Source: an uncultured Bacteroidales bacterium (lineage in GTDB: Bacteria > Bacteroidota > Bacteroidia > Bacteroidales > Bacteroidaceae). Taken from it: 38,034 bases of DNA. A program made the translations under genes and the position numbers. Position 1 is the first letter of the stretch. Each line of letters starts with the position of its first letter. Location of the stretch: contig CADCLN010000029.1 of NCBI GenBank assembly GCA_902802265.1, positions 1 through 38,034 of the forward strand. Reading direction: 5' to 3'. Of this stretch, positions 23,811-32,132 are shown piece by piece. Below the pieces are notes generated by a model. It saw only the letters and a program-made list of their open reading frames with translations, was not told the DNA's origin and made no database searches.

Positions 23811-26582
23811 TTATTGTTGTTGTTGTAAATATTTATCTATAAGTTGAGTGATGTCTTCAATCGTAATCTTCCCGTTATTTTCCCCTGACAGGTATTGGGC
23901 GATGAGGTTTGTGATGTCTTCAACCGTAACGGGCTTTTCTTCGGGCAAAATACTGCTGTCGATATACTGCGACACTTCGCCCAAATCCTCCATCACCTTG
24001 ACAATTTCTTCCTGAGTAAGCGGATAGTTGTAAATACGGAAATCGTCGAGATATCCCTTGAAGAGCGGGTCGGCAGAGAACTGGCTGCGTCCCAGATAGC
24101 AGAGCGAAGCAGCAATGTCGCTGGGCTTGATGGTGAAAGCATCGCTCGTTGCCACTTCTTCGCCATCGACATAGAATTTCACCTGCACATTGCCTTCGCT
24201 GAGAGGATTGATGGTCAGGGCAACGTGTTTCCATGTGGATGTTCTCAGTTTACTTACAGAGAGTATCTGCTCATCGCTACCGTTCTTCATCACAAAGCGC
24301 ATCTCGCTGCCATTCGACGGTGTGAAGAACATATAATGATCGGTATCGTTGCCAAAGTCAAAGACGCGTTGCCAGTTGTCTCCCCCACTCCAGCGCACCC
24401 AGAAGGCCAGGGTCATGGCATCTTGCTGAGTGACGGCGTAGGGCAGTTCCAAATAACTATTCTGCGAAGAGAGATTCAGCGACTTTGCACCCGACTTCAC
24501 CATCGTTGACACCGTGCTGTACTTCTCCGTACCATAGAACGAAGCATTCATCTGGTTAGCCGTCTTGTCCATCAGGTCGCCTTCAAACTGCTGCTGCATG
24601 ACCAGGCGTTTCTCGCCGAGAGTCTGAGCAGTCACTTCTTCAGAAGCAACAGAACGGTTGCCTGCATAATCCACTGCCACCACCTTATACTGATAGCTGT
24701 GCCCCAACAGGGCTGTATTGTCCAGGAACGTAGTCAAAGTGTCATTGCGACCGATGGTGTTCCACTCACCATTTTCGCCACGCAGGATGTTATAGCAGAT
24801 GGGGTCAGAATCCGACACAGCTGCCCAGTCCAAACGAACACTACCTGTCTGTGCCGTTGCCTGCAAACCAGTCGGAGCTTCTGGAGCCTTCGTGTCGTTC
24901 TTTGAGTCGATGGGCTGGAAACGCCACTTATACTTCTTCAGGTTGGTGCTCGTGGTCTGTGGCGTCGGTGCACTCTGGAGCTTCACTTCTGTTCCTGTCT
25001 GGGTACTTCCACAGAACAGATACATACCACTCAAGCGATTGATAATATACCAATAGCCTTCACCAGCATACCGCAGCAACCACTGCTCGTTCATGGCATG
25101 ACCTGCATCGAAACAGATGACACCGGCATTCGCACTGAGACTATTGTTCAGCAGATTCAGATGTGTTGCCGTCAACTTAGGATTGGCGTTGTCAATAAAC
25201 CAGTAAGAGCAGTCGCCATCCGTATGCCCAGGCGTCACAATCCACTGCTGGGTATAGCCCGAAGTGACCCTTGTATTGCTCTGCACATTGGCCGAGCCCT
25301 TATAGGTCAGCATCTTCTTGCTCGACATATTCATAATCTGGTAAGTGCCATCGACAGGAGCCTGCGGCACATCTTCGCCCCAAGTGACGTCGAAGGAATA
25401 TTCCGCATTGATTTGTCCCTTCTGATAACCTGTTCCACCAGGCAAATCATAGACAAACTCACGCATCGGACCATAACCGTTGAAATAGACATCCTTCGCC
25501 GTGGAAACAAACCGATAGGAAGAATTGTTGGCCTGACGTTCCGACGAACCGATGTATCCATGCACCTCGCCCGTAGAGTCGTTGCGATACACAGCACCAG
25601 CCGTCCAGTGCCTGCGATCCTCACCATAGCCTAAGCGCACACCTTCATTAGAATCAATGCAGAACTGGCCACGGGCACGGCTGTCAAAGCCCCACCAAAT
25701 GCCGTTCTGCATTCCATACTGCACACCCACGATGGCTTCGCCCACATTGTGCAACTCGTCTGCCGAAGCCTCTTTGCCGTCGGCCCTCACTTGCGTGAAA
25801 AATTTTGCGTAGTTATCAAACGAACCTGCCAATTGGTGCGTATTTCCTTCGTCCAGATAGTCCTTCAGGTAGTTGTACCAGGGTAAGGCGCGGTCATCGT
25901 TCAGCGTATTACCACCGCACACGCGGATATTGTCAAAATACGGGTCAGCCTTGATAAGCTTGGCAATCTCCAGGAAATCGACCATGGCCTGCGATTCATT
26001 GGCAGCCTGGTCCCACACGAAGTCAGGCTCATTGAAGGGCGAAATGCTCACCACCGTCAGCCCCTGACTCTCCACGTAGGCCACGCTGGCCTTGATGAGC
26101 TTGTACCACTCCAAAGGCTTCCCCTGATAATTGGTACGGCCCGTGTAGTCGGTATTTCCAGTACTGTTGCCCTTGGAATTCAATTCATTGAACAGTGCCT
26201 CGTGGTCGCAGTTGATGTTCACCATCGTGGTGCCCGTCAACTTCATCAAGTCACACCGCCACTTCAGCCTCGTTTGCTGCCGCGCCGTCAGCGTGTAAGT
26301 GCCATCGCCATTGTCTGTCACCAAGTCGCAAGGCTGGAACGACACACGCCCTGTAGCAAAATTGCCCTTGCCAATCCAGTTCACACCGCGTTTCACATTG
26401 AAGTCCCAGTCCCATGCAGCATCCATTCCCCAATTAACCTTATACTCTGTACCCTGGGCTGTTACATCAAACGGAATCGTACAGTCCGTCATTTTGTAAG
26501 CCTGCAAAAAATCCATACCCGTCTGAGCGTTCATCCCTACAAAACAAAACGCTAAACAGCTAATAAGAAAACCTTTTTTCAT
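23811..26582 (-). CDS. Secreted multidomain clan GH-A type glycosidase with trefoil, FnIII, LamG-like and dockerin-like modules
   Basis: 923 residues with a signal peptide ending MNAQ (20). The N-terminal part (about 25-400) looks like a TIM-barrel hydrolase of clan GH-A: ISPFNEPDF puts the likely acid/base at E185, and E282 in HNVGEAIVG is a candidate nucleophile. It resembles GH30-type enzymes, but I cannot fix the family. After it come a ricin-type trefoil (about 404-555, with QQWIV and NEQWLL), a fibronectin III domain (about 565-650), a LamG/concanavalin-like domain (about 655-865) and two dockerin-like helices (about 880-923). It has its own promoter and leads the GH31 operon. The domain set suggests an endo-acting enzyme on a plant polymer. 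Confidence 0.85.
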   Translation of the reverse strand: MKKGFLISCLAFCFVGMNAQTGMDFLQAYKMTDCTIPFDVTAQGTEYKVNWGMDAAWDWDFNVKRGVNWIGKGNFATGRVSFQPCDLVTDNGDGTYTLTARQQTRLKWRCDLMKLTGTTMVNINCDHEALFNELNSKGNSTGNTDYTGRTNYQGKPLEWYKLIKASVAYVESQGLTVVSISPFNEPDFVWDQAANESQAMVDFLEIAKLIKADPYFDNIRVCGGNTLNDDRALPWYNYLKDYLDEGNTHQLAGSFDNYAKFFTQVRADGKEASADELHNVGEAIVGVQYGMQNGIWWGFDSRARGQFCIDSNEGVRLGYGEDRRHWTAGAVYRNDSTGEVHGYIGSSERQANNSSYRFVSTAKDVYFNGYGPMREFVYDLPGGTGYQKGQINAEYSFDVTWGEDVPQAPVDGTYQIMNMSSKKMLTYKGSANVQSNTRVTSGYTQQWIVTPGHTDGDCSYWFIDNANPKLTATHLNLLNNSLSANAGVICFDAGHAMNEQWLLRYAGEGYWYIINRLSGMYLFCGSTQTGTEVKLQSAPTPQTTSTNLKKYKWRFQPIDSKNDTKAPEAPTGLQATAQTGSVRLDWAAVSDSDPICYNILRGENGEWNTIGRNDTLTTFLDNTALLGHSYQYKVVAVDYAGNRSVASEEVTAQTLGEKRLVMQQQFEGDLMDKTANQMNASFYGTEKYSTVSTMVKSGAKSLNLSSQNSYLELPYAVTQQDAMTLAFWVRWSGGDNWQRVFDFGNDTDHYMFFTPSNGSEMRFVMKNGSDEQILSVSKLRTSTWKHVALTINPLSEGNVQVKFYVDGEEVATSDAFTIKPSDIAASLCYLGRSQFSADPLFKGYLDDFRIYNYPLTQEEIVKVMEDLGEVSQYIDSSILPEEKPVTVEDITNLIAQYLSGENNGKITIEDITQLIDKYLQQQQ

Positions 26583-26605
26583 AAGTTAGTCAGTTTAATT
26601 CGCTG

Positions 26606-26638
26606 CAAATGTACAAAAAAATAGACAAAACCCACAAA
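26606..26638 (-). promoter_or_regulatory. Promoter for the GH-A/GH31 gene string
   Basis: On the minus strand TTTG (26635-26638) and TACATTTG (26606-26613) are 21 bases apart, a good match to the Bacteroidetes promoter. The start point would be near 26599, giving a leader of under 20 bases. Confidence 0.65.
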
Positions 26639-26676
26639 AACAAACAAAAAAAAATAATTTTCTGCTCAAAAATCCT

Positions 26677-26684
26677 TAACTTTG
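26677..26684 (+). promoter_or_regulatory. Candidate -7 box for the HAD gene
   Basis: TAACTTTG matches TAnnTTTG about 22 bases before the ATG of the HAD gene, in the divergent spacer shared with the GH-A gene. A proper -33 box is not evident. Confidence 0.5.
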
Positions 26685-26706
26685 CACCATTTCAGTTCTA
26701 CAAACT

Positions 26707-27396
26707 ATGCACAACATCATCTTCGACCTCGGCGGCGTACTGCTCGACATCGACATGCAACGCAGCCTCTTAGCCTTCGAAGCCCTCGGCATCGACACCA
26801 AGGCACTTCTTGCCCCCAAACAGGACAACACCCCACAAGCCACCATCTGCGAAGGCATGTCTGCCACAGGCTTCATGCACCTCTATCAAATCGGCAGCAT
26901 CACGACCGAACAGTTCCTCAACGAACTGCGCACCCACTGCCATCCAGGCACCACCCAGCAGCAACTGCTCAACGCCTGGAACGCTTGCCTGATCGACATC
27001 CCCCAGTTCAAACTCGACGCCATACTGCAACTCCGTCAGCAAGGCTACAAAGTCCACATGCTTTCCAACACCAACGACTCCCACTGGCAATACATTGCCC
27101 AGCAACTCTTTCCACAACCACCCCACCACTACTTTGACCACATTTTCCTCTCACAAGAAATGCACCTGGCAAAGCCCGACCCCACTATCTACCAAGCCGT
27201 CCTCCAGCAAATCAACGCCCAACCCCACGACTGCCTCTTCATCGACGACGCCCAAATCAACTGCGATGCAGCCGCCGCCCTCGGCCTCCACACCTACAAA
27301 GCCGACACAGCGCACCCCACCGCACAAGGCACTCTCCTCCGTCCCGCCACCGAATGGCCCAGCATCATTCACCAACTCCTCTCCACCCTATCCTAA
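26707..27396 (+). CDS. HAD-superfamily phosphatase (YihX-like)
   Basis: 229 residues, cytosolic. All four HAD motifs are seen: nucleophile D7 in FDLGGVLLD (glycine at +2, as in YihX-type enzymes that begin FDLGNV), motif II S120 in LSNTND, motif III K156 in KPDP, and motif IV D180/D181 in FIDDAQIN. A helical cap lies between about 15 and 100. This subgroup hydrolyses small phosphorylated metabolites such as hexose 1-phosphates; the actual substrate is unknown. It is the only plus-strand gene between 16930 and the right edge and is transcribed toward the peptide cassettes, with hairpin repeats just after its stop. Confidence 0.88.
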   Translation: MHNIIFDLGGVLLDIDMQRSLLAFEALGIDTKALLAPKQDNTPQATICEGMSATGFMHLYQIGSITTEQFLNELRTHCHPGTTQQQLLNAWNACLIDIPQFKLDAILQLRQQGYKVHMLSNTNDSHWQYIAQQLFPQPPHHYFDHIFLSQEMHLAKPDPTIYQAVLQQINAQPHDCLFIDDAQINCDAAAALGLHTYKADTAHPTAQGTLLRPATEWPSIIHQLLSTLS

Positions 27397-27424
27397 CCTC
27401 ACCCCCCATTTTAACTAGACATAG

Positions 27425-27579
27425 AAAAAGGTTCTAAGGAAACAAAGAAAAAGCATCAAGCAGAAATTCCTCTATTCCCAAATTCCTTAGAGACAAAAAG
27501 GTTCTAAGGAAACAAGGAACCAAGGGAAAAAGCATCAAGCAGAAATTCCTCTATTCCCAAATTCCTTAGAGACAAAAAA
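27425..27579. repeat. Two hairpin repeat units (about 70 and 78 bases)
   Basis: Two head-to-tail units each start GTTCTAAGGAAACAA and end AATTCCTTAGAGAC. Within a unit the ends are inverted (TCTAAGGAA against TTCCTTAGA), so each can fold as a long imperfect hairpin. The second unit carries an extra GGAACCAAGG-like stretch. They lie between the HAD stop and the terminator of the peptide gene. The related array at 31811-32050 has three 80-base units. Confidence 0.85.
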
Positions 27580-27612
27580 AGGCAAGCCCATGCATATTGC
27601 ACAGGCTTGCCT
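27580..27612 (-). terminator. Terminator downstream of peptide gene A
   Basis: A 15-base-pair stem (AGGCAAGCCCATGCA against TGCACAGGCTTGCCT, one G-U type mismatch) with a 3-base loop. Read on the minus strand it is followed by seven T, making a strong intrinsic terminator for the large protein/peptide A unit. Confidence 0.85.
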
Positions 27613-27625
27613 TCCCTTATATAAT

Positions 27626-27643
27626 CACCCTACCAACAGGGTG
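27626..27643 (-). other. Small conserved hairpin after peptide gene A
   Basis: CACCCT and AGGGTG pair around a 6-base loop, 15 bases after the peptide stop. The same hairpin and its flanks are identical at 32100-32117, so it belongs to the duplicated cassette. It may protect the mRNA 3' end. Confidence 0.6.
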
Positions 27644-27658
27644 AACGATAACACCTTC

Positions 27659-27853
27659 TTACCAAAGACTGCCGAAGTTGGAGTCAGAACCATAGTCATC
27701 ACGCTCCTTGGTTTCCATGCCTAAGCCTGGATTTGCTGGCTTGGGATTTTCACCACTATTGGGCATCACCTTTGGACCAGAGACTGCACTCAGCATTACA
27801 TCCATTTCAACCTTCGCAACGAAGATTTCAGGTTTCATATATATCTTTTTCAT
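27659..27853 (-). CDS. Small cassette peptide A, ends DYGSDSNFGSLW
   Basis: 64 residues, no signal peptide or membrane helix. The N-terminus (MKKIYMKPEIFVAKV) matches the pattern MKKxYxKPxxxVxKV of peptide B, and the last 12 residues DYGSDSNFGSLW are identical in both. The middle, rich in G, P, S and N (SGPKV...GENPKPANPGLG), differs. This leader-plus-core look recalls precursor peptides or short secreted peptides, but no modifying enzyme or exporter is nearby. It lies 139 bases after the large secreted protein gene with no clear promoter of its own, so it is probably co-transcribed. Function unknown. Confidence 0.8.
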   Translation of the reverse strand: MKKIYMKPEIFVAKVEMDVMLSAVSGPKVMPNSGENPKPANPGLGMETKERDDYGSDSNFGSLW

Positions 27854-27893
27854 AATCTTATTTGTTTTTTGTGATTAAGTTATACATTATTCA

Positions 27894-27982
27894 TTCATGG
27901 AAAATTTGTGAATAATTCGTGCTCATTCGTGTTTTTATTTAGACATATAATTGCCATAAATTATTCACGAATTTTCCATGAA
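27894..27982. repeat. Long inverted repeat between large protein gene and peptide gene A
   Basis: 24-base arms (27894-27917 and 27959-27982) match at 23 of 24 positions and enclose 41 bases. They begin TTCATGGAAAA and end TTTTCCATGAA. The equivalent spot in the second cassette (32366-32455) has the same design with more mismatches. It could cut down read-through into the peptide gene, or be a REP-like element. Confidence 0.8.
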
Positions 27983-27992
27983 TATTAATTAA

Positions 27993-30900
27993 TTACTTCA
28001 CGAGAACTTTCTTGGTTTCGCCATTACGCATCTTCACAATGTTGATGCCTTTCTGCAGACCGTTCAGTGGAGCACCATCGAGTGTGTAGATAGCATCTAC
28101 TTCACCAGAAGTCAATGCAGAGATAACAGAGATAAGTGTAGCATCTTCTTTCTCGACGAAGAGAACACGTGCCTTAACACCACTTTCTCCAGAAGTTGGA
28201 AGGGTGAGGTATGCACGGTATTCAGTGGCTTCAAAAGAACCTTCAATTTGATAGAATGCTTGAACACCATTTTGTGTTTGAAGTACGTATGAACCTTCTG
28301 AAATTGCATCAGTTGTATAAACACCTGTCAACAAACCTCCTACATAGCTTTTTTCGGCGGCAGTACCCCAACCAGAAAGATCTGTTGCTGTTACTCCGGT
28401 TGCTGAATAGAGCAGATATGGCTCGTTAGCCTTTGGTTCTGTTACTTCTTTCAATTCCAATACATCGTTTTCATAGCTATCGCAAGAATAAGCTACTACA
28501 CCAGCTGGCAATATTGGAGTGAATGGGAAGATGCGTGTTGCAAACTTGCCTGCATTAACAGTTACACTTACTGTAGCCTGTGAAGCCTCGGCAATAGTAA
28601 AGTCTGCATTACCAACTTCTGTATAGATATTACCTTCGTTTTGGCAAGCAATAGTAACATCTGTAATAGTATTCACAATATTGAATACATTCTCTGTTGA
28701 CGTAGCGACAATCTTGAACTCGCCCTTCTTTGCTGCATCTGTAGTTGCCTGAATTTGGGCTTCTTTCCAGTTAACCTGGCTATCGTTCAATGAACCATAA
28801 GTCAGATAAACTGCACCTTCTTCACGCTCCATATAAATATAATAGGTATTAGTCTTGCCTTCAACAGGAGTAAAGACACAGGCCTGTGCCAAATATTCCT
28901 CTGGACGACTGGAAGCTTTGAGAGTGAAACCGGTACTATTAGTTATATAGCTACTACTATATACAGGATATTCTGCAACTCGACCAAGCACAATAGCATT
29001 ACCTGTACTACTAACAACAATGTTGTAATGCTTGCTGGCCTCTGGTGCATTCAGAGCTTGATTCTTATAATTATTCAAACGATTATTATAAGCATTCAAA
29101 GCTGGTTGTATGAATGAAGCAGTGGCATAAGGATTATCAGGATAAACAGCAGAAACACTCATCATCGTGTTGTATGCTTCTTCGTATGTTGCATAAAGAC
29201 TGTTGTTGGTAGTTTCGTTGTACTGGAATACGCCTGTTCCGACATTCGTTTCGTACTTCGCAAATTTACCTGCGGCTTTAGCGGCAGCAAGTGCATCGTA
29301 AGCAGTAACAGCAGCACGGAAAGCAGCCTGTTTCTCTGCGATATCATCAATAACTGCCTTGTAAGCAGCCTCAGTTTCTTCAGCAGGAGTTGCAGCAAGG
29401 GCTGTTTGGAAATCATATCTTTCTTTACCAGTCACATTGTTATACAGTGCATTAGAAAGGTCTGCCGAAGCTTCACTCTTCAACTGTGGAAGATACTGCT
29501 TGTAGTAAACGAGCAGACTGCTACCATAGTAATAAAGACGGAAGTTGTCGAAGATAGTCCAGTCGCCACTAACATGATCTTTTGTACTCTTGAAGCCGAG
29601 CTTCAGGCTACCGCCGTTTTCGTCTGTTACGACAGCTGCACAAGTGGCATCATAAAGACCTGCTTCAAAATACAATTTAGCACCTTGCTGTGAGTTGGGG
29701 ACATATTTGTAAGCACCTTCAGAACCAACTTGGCTATCATACGGCCAATCGCCATAATTTCTACCTTCAACCTTATCAAGCTTAGGTGAAGTCTGTGCAT
29801 CAGCTGCAATGTTCTTCACATTTGATGTGATGCTGTTGATGTAGAGTACGCTTGAAGCATTGTCAGTACCACCGATATATGCATCATATACAGCACCAGC
29901 CCATCCTGGACGCTGGAAAGCCTGTACGCTGAGACTGTAGCTACCTGTAGGAAGACCATTCACTGTTTGATTGATGTCAAATTCATGTTCGTAGTATTCA
30001 CAGTTATCCCAATTTACATTAGGAGCATCACCTGTATATGACCAACCTTCACGAGAATTGTTATCAAATGCAGGATTTACCATCAGGCAAGTAATATTAA
30101 AATACTCACCATCATTCTTAGGCTCAGCACCAGCAATGTAAGTCTTAATGGCAGCGGTCAGTGCTGTGGTTGCCTCCGTAATGGCAGCAGCCGTAGTAGC
30201 ATTGTCAGCAGCAGATGTCTGAGTGGTGATGGCTGTAGCGAAAGTACTGTGACTGCCAGCAGTAGTTTCTGTATATTCCACTGCTGCAATAGCATCAGCG
30301 CCAGCCTTTACTTTCAGCCATGTGGCGTATGGAGAGGCCATGGCCTGGTAGTTGGTGTTGGCATTGGTGATGTTCTCAATTGCAGCGTTGAATTGGCTTT
30401 CCTCTGTGAAAGCGTTGTCGTCATTGTCATTATCATCAACGACAGTCTGCCAAGCTGCCTTTGCAGTTGCAGAAATAGCAGAACCGGCAGCACCATCAAT
30501 AAGAGCCTGAGCCTCTGCAACAGCTGCATCCAAAAGATCTTGATATGCTTTCAGGGGATCTCCATAAAATTTGAGACGGAAATTATCAACAGGTGTCCAA
30601 TCACCAGCAAAACTTTCAGTACCCACCTTTATAGTCAGAGTATTATTAGTAACATTTGTACGTACGGAATAATCGCCCCTATCACCTATAGCAACCTTAT
30701 CATCGTTTGCATAAAGATAGAAACCACTACCTCCACGAGCTTGTGCTAACACAGTCACTTCGTACAGACCATTATCAATACCCGTCAATGTTTGTGATAA
30801 TGAAGCATCAGGGAAATTCGATCCAGCCCATTTTTCAACCCATCCAACACCCTTATGCTCATTACCCCAGTTTCCATTATCCATATACCAATATGCATTA

Positions 30901-31580
30901 TCGGGGGTATTCGTCCATCCGTGCAAATTGAGGTATTCGAAACCTGGGTTGGTGATAGCATAAGTCATATCTGTTGGAGAACTAACAGAAGCAACATCAT
31001 TAAGGTCAAAGAGTTCAAACATACCGCAAATGAACCAAGACCCTGCCGCAGTATGTGTTCCTGTAATACCAATGTTGACAACTGTATTGTCCGCATCAAC
31101 ATCAAACTCTACAAAATTACGGTACATTTTCGTGTCAAATCGGTTTGCTGCTTCCGCCATAGAATTTGCGTAGCTAGCTTGACCTTCAATGCTACCAAGA
31201 GTTTTAATAGCCACTTGTTTGTCACCAGCTTTCAGATATGCTTCGGATTTTGTTGCATCAGTGTCATAGCTCCAGCTATATCGATAGAAAGAGTAATTAA
31301 CCAAACGGTAAGATCCTTTTGGTAAAGTGATGTCTTGTGTTAGTGAATAAGAAGGTCTTGCAGGACTTCCGTTATTATCGCCAGCCCAACATTCCACCGT
31401 ATAACCTACGGTATTATGCCCTTGAGTAGGTCCTGCATGGAAGCCCGTAGCTGTCCATCCTGTGCTGTAACCTTGTGACAAGGTGGAATTCGTGATGTAC
31501 TGCGAAGTCACATCCTTTTGTGCATTCATACCCAATGCACCGGCGACGAGGCACGCCGCCAAAAGTAGTTTTCGTTTCAT
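27993..31580 (-). CDS. Large secreted modular protein of cassette A
   Basis: 1195 residues with a signal peptide (ending MNAQ, 21) nearly identical to that of cassette B. Three jelly-roll, CBM-like modules are seen at about 25-195, 205-340 and 498-690; the last two end GDWTxxDNFRLxxYG. Alanine-rich helical FIVAR-like segments lie at about 342-485 and 695-890. The C-terminal 300 residues are beta-rich and finish IYTLDGAPLN...KKVLVK, a Prevotella-type C-terminal module. No catalytic motif is seen. The likely role is a cell-surface or secreted glycan binder or adhesin. It has a strong promoter with a leader of about 139 bases and is followed by peptide A. Confidence 0.85.
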   Translation of the reverse strand: MKRKLLLAACLVAGALGMNAQKDVTSQYITNSTLSQGYSTGWTATGFHAGPTQGHNTVGYTVECWAGDNNGSPARPSYSLTQDITLPKGSYRLVNYSFYRYSWSYDTDATKSEAYLKAGDKQVAIKTLGSIEGQASYANSMAEAANRFDTKMYRNFVEFDVDADNTVVNIGITGTHTAAGSWFICGMFELFDLNDVASVSSPTDMTYAITNPGFEYLNLHGWTNTPDNAYWYMDNGNWGNEHKGVGWVEKWAGSNFPDASLSQTLTGIDNGLYEVTVLAQARGGSGFYLYANDDKVAIGDRGDYSVRTNVTNNTLTIKVGTESFAGDWTPVDNFRLKFYGDPLKAYQDLLDAAVAEAQALIDGAAGSAISATAKAAWQTVVDDNDNDDNAFTEESQFNAAIENITNANTNYQAMASPYATWLKVKAGADAIAAVEYTETTAGSHSTFATAITTQTSAADNATTAAAITEATTALTAAIKTYIAGAEPKNDGEYFNITCLMVNPAFDNNSREGWSYTGDAPNVNWDNCEYYEHEFDINQTVNGLPTGSYSLSVQAFQRPGWAGAVYDAYIGGTDNASSVLYINSITSNVKNIAADAQTSPKLDKVEGRNYGDWPYDSQVGSEGAYKYVPNSQQGAKLYFEAGLYDATCAAVVTDENGGSLKLGFKSTKDHVSGDWTIFDNFRLYYYGSSLLVYYKQYLPQLKSEASADLSNALYNNVTGKERYDFQTALAATPAEETEAAYKAVIDDIAEKQAAFRAAVTAYDALAAAKAAGKFAKYETNVGTGVFQYNETTNNSLYATYEEAYNTMMSVSAVYPDNPYATASFIQPALNAYNNRLNNYKNQALNAPEASKHYNIVVSSTGNAIVLGRVAEYPVYSSSYITNSTGFTLKASSRPEEYLAQACVFTPVEGKTNTYYIYMEREEGAVYLTYGSLNDSQVNWKEAQIQATTDAAKKGEFKIVATSTENVFNIVNTITDVTIACQNEGNIYTEVGNADFTIAEASQATVSVTVNAGKFATRIFPFTPILPAGVVAYSCDSYENDVLELKEVTEPKANEPYLLYSATGVTATDLSGWGTAAEKSYVGGLLTGVYTTDAISEGSYVLQTQNGVQAFYQIEGSFEATEYRAYLTLPTSGESGVKARVLFVEKEDATLISVISALTSGEVDAIYTLDGAPLNGLQKGINIVKMRNGETKKVLVK

Positions 31581-31725
31581 AGAAAAACAGTTTTTGAGTT
31601 AATAATAAAAAGTTAATTTAGAATGCTCTGTTATATATTAATAATGTATATATGTCAGTTAGAATAAAGAGCTATAACCTTTCGGGTATCACAATTTGCA
31701 ACACCCTCATCTACACAATTCGCTG

Positions 31726-31756
31726 CAAAGGTACTAACTTTCTATCTTTCTGCAAA
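31726..31756 (-). promoter_or_regulatory. Promoter for cassette A
   Basis: On the minus strand TTTG (31753-31756) and TACCTTTG (31726-31733) are exactly 19 bases apart. The start would be near 31719, leaving an AT-rich leader of about 139 bases before the ATG, unusually long for this window and a possible site of control. Confidence 0.75.
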
Positions 31757-31810
31757 ATATTCAGAAAGGTTTTTTGTCATAAAACAGCCGAAATGGGTGA
31801 AAACCTGTGT

Positions 31811-32050
31811 TTTTGCTCTAAGGAATCAAGGAACCAAGAAAAAAGCATCAAGCAGATATTCCTCTATTCCTAAATTCCTTAGAGACAGAAAAAGGTTCTA
31901 AGGAATCAGGGAACCAAGGAAAAAGCAGTAAGCAAAAATTCCTCCATTCCTAAATTCCTTAGAGACAGAAAAAGGTTCTAAGGAATCAAGGAACCAAGGA
32001 AAAAGCACCAAGCAGATATTCCCCTATTCCTAAATTCCTTAGAGATAGAA
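31811..32050. repeat. Three tandem 80-base hairpin units
   Basis: Units at 31811-31890, 31891-31970 and 31971-32050 have an exact 80-base period. Each holds TCTAAGGAATCA...AGGAA near its start and TTCCTAAATTCCTTAGA near its end, so each folds on itself. The first unit's opening bases (31811-31815) have diverged. They lie between the cassette B terminator and the cassette A promoter. There are no variable spacers, so this is not a CRISPR array. Confidence 0.88.
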
Positions 32051-32053
32051 AGC

Positions 32054-32086
32054 AGGCAAGCCTATGCACATTGCACAGGCTTGCCT
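32054..32086 (-). terminator. Terminator-like hairpin downstream of peptide gene B
   Basis: 15-base arms with one G-U type mismatch and a 3-base loop, nearly identical to the hairpin at 27580-27612. On the minus strand it is followed by GCTTTCTAT, a poorer U-tract than in cassette A, so termination may be weaker here. Confidence 0.75.
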
Positions 32087-32099
32087 TCCCTTATATAAT

Positions 32100-32117
32100 C
32101 ACCCTACCAACAGGGTG
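32100..32117 (-). other. Small conserved hairpin after peptide gene B
   Basis: CACCCT/AGGGTG hairpin, identical in sequence and position to that at 27626-27643, 15 bases from the peptide stop. Confidence 0.6.
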
Positions 32118-32132
32118 AACGATAACACCTTC

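Noticed and set aside
26707-27396. C-rich, G-poor coding strand of the HAD gene as a sign of foreign origin
   Set aside because: The same C-rich plus strand continues into the neighbouring GH-A gene on the other strand (26000-26580), so it looks like local strand composition and not transfer of this gene.
27425-32050. Tandem repeats considered as a CRISPR array
   Set aside because: Units are 70-80 bases, follow directly on each other without variable spacers, number only two and three, and no cas gene is present.
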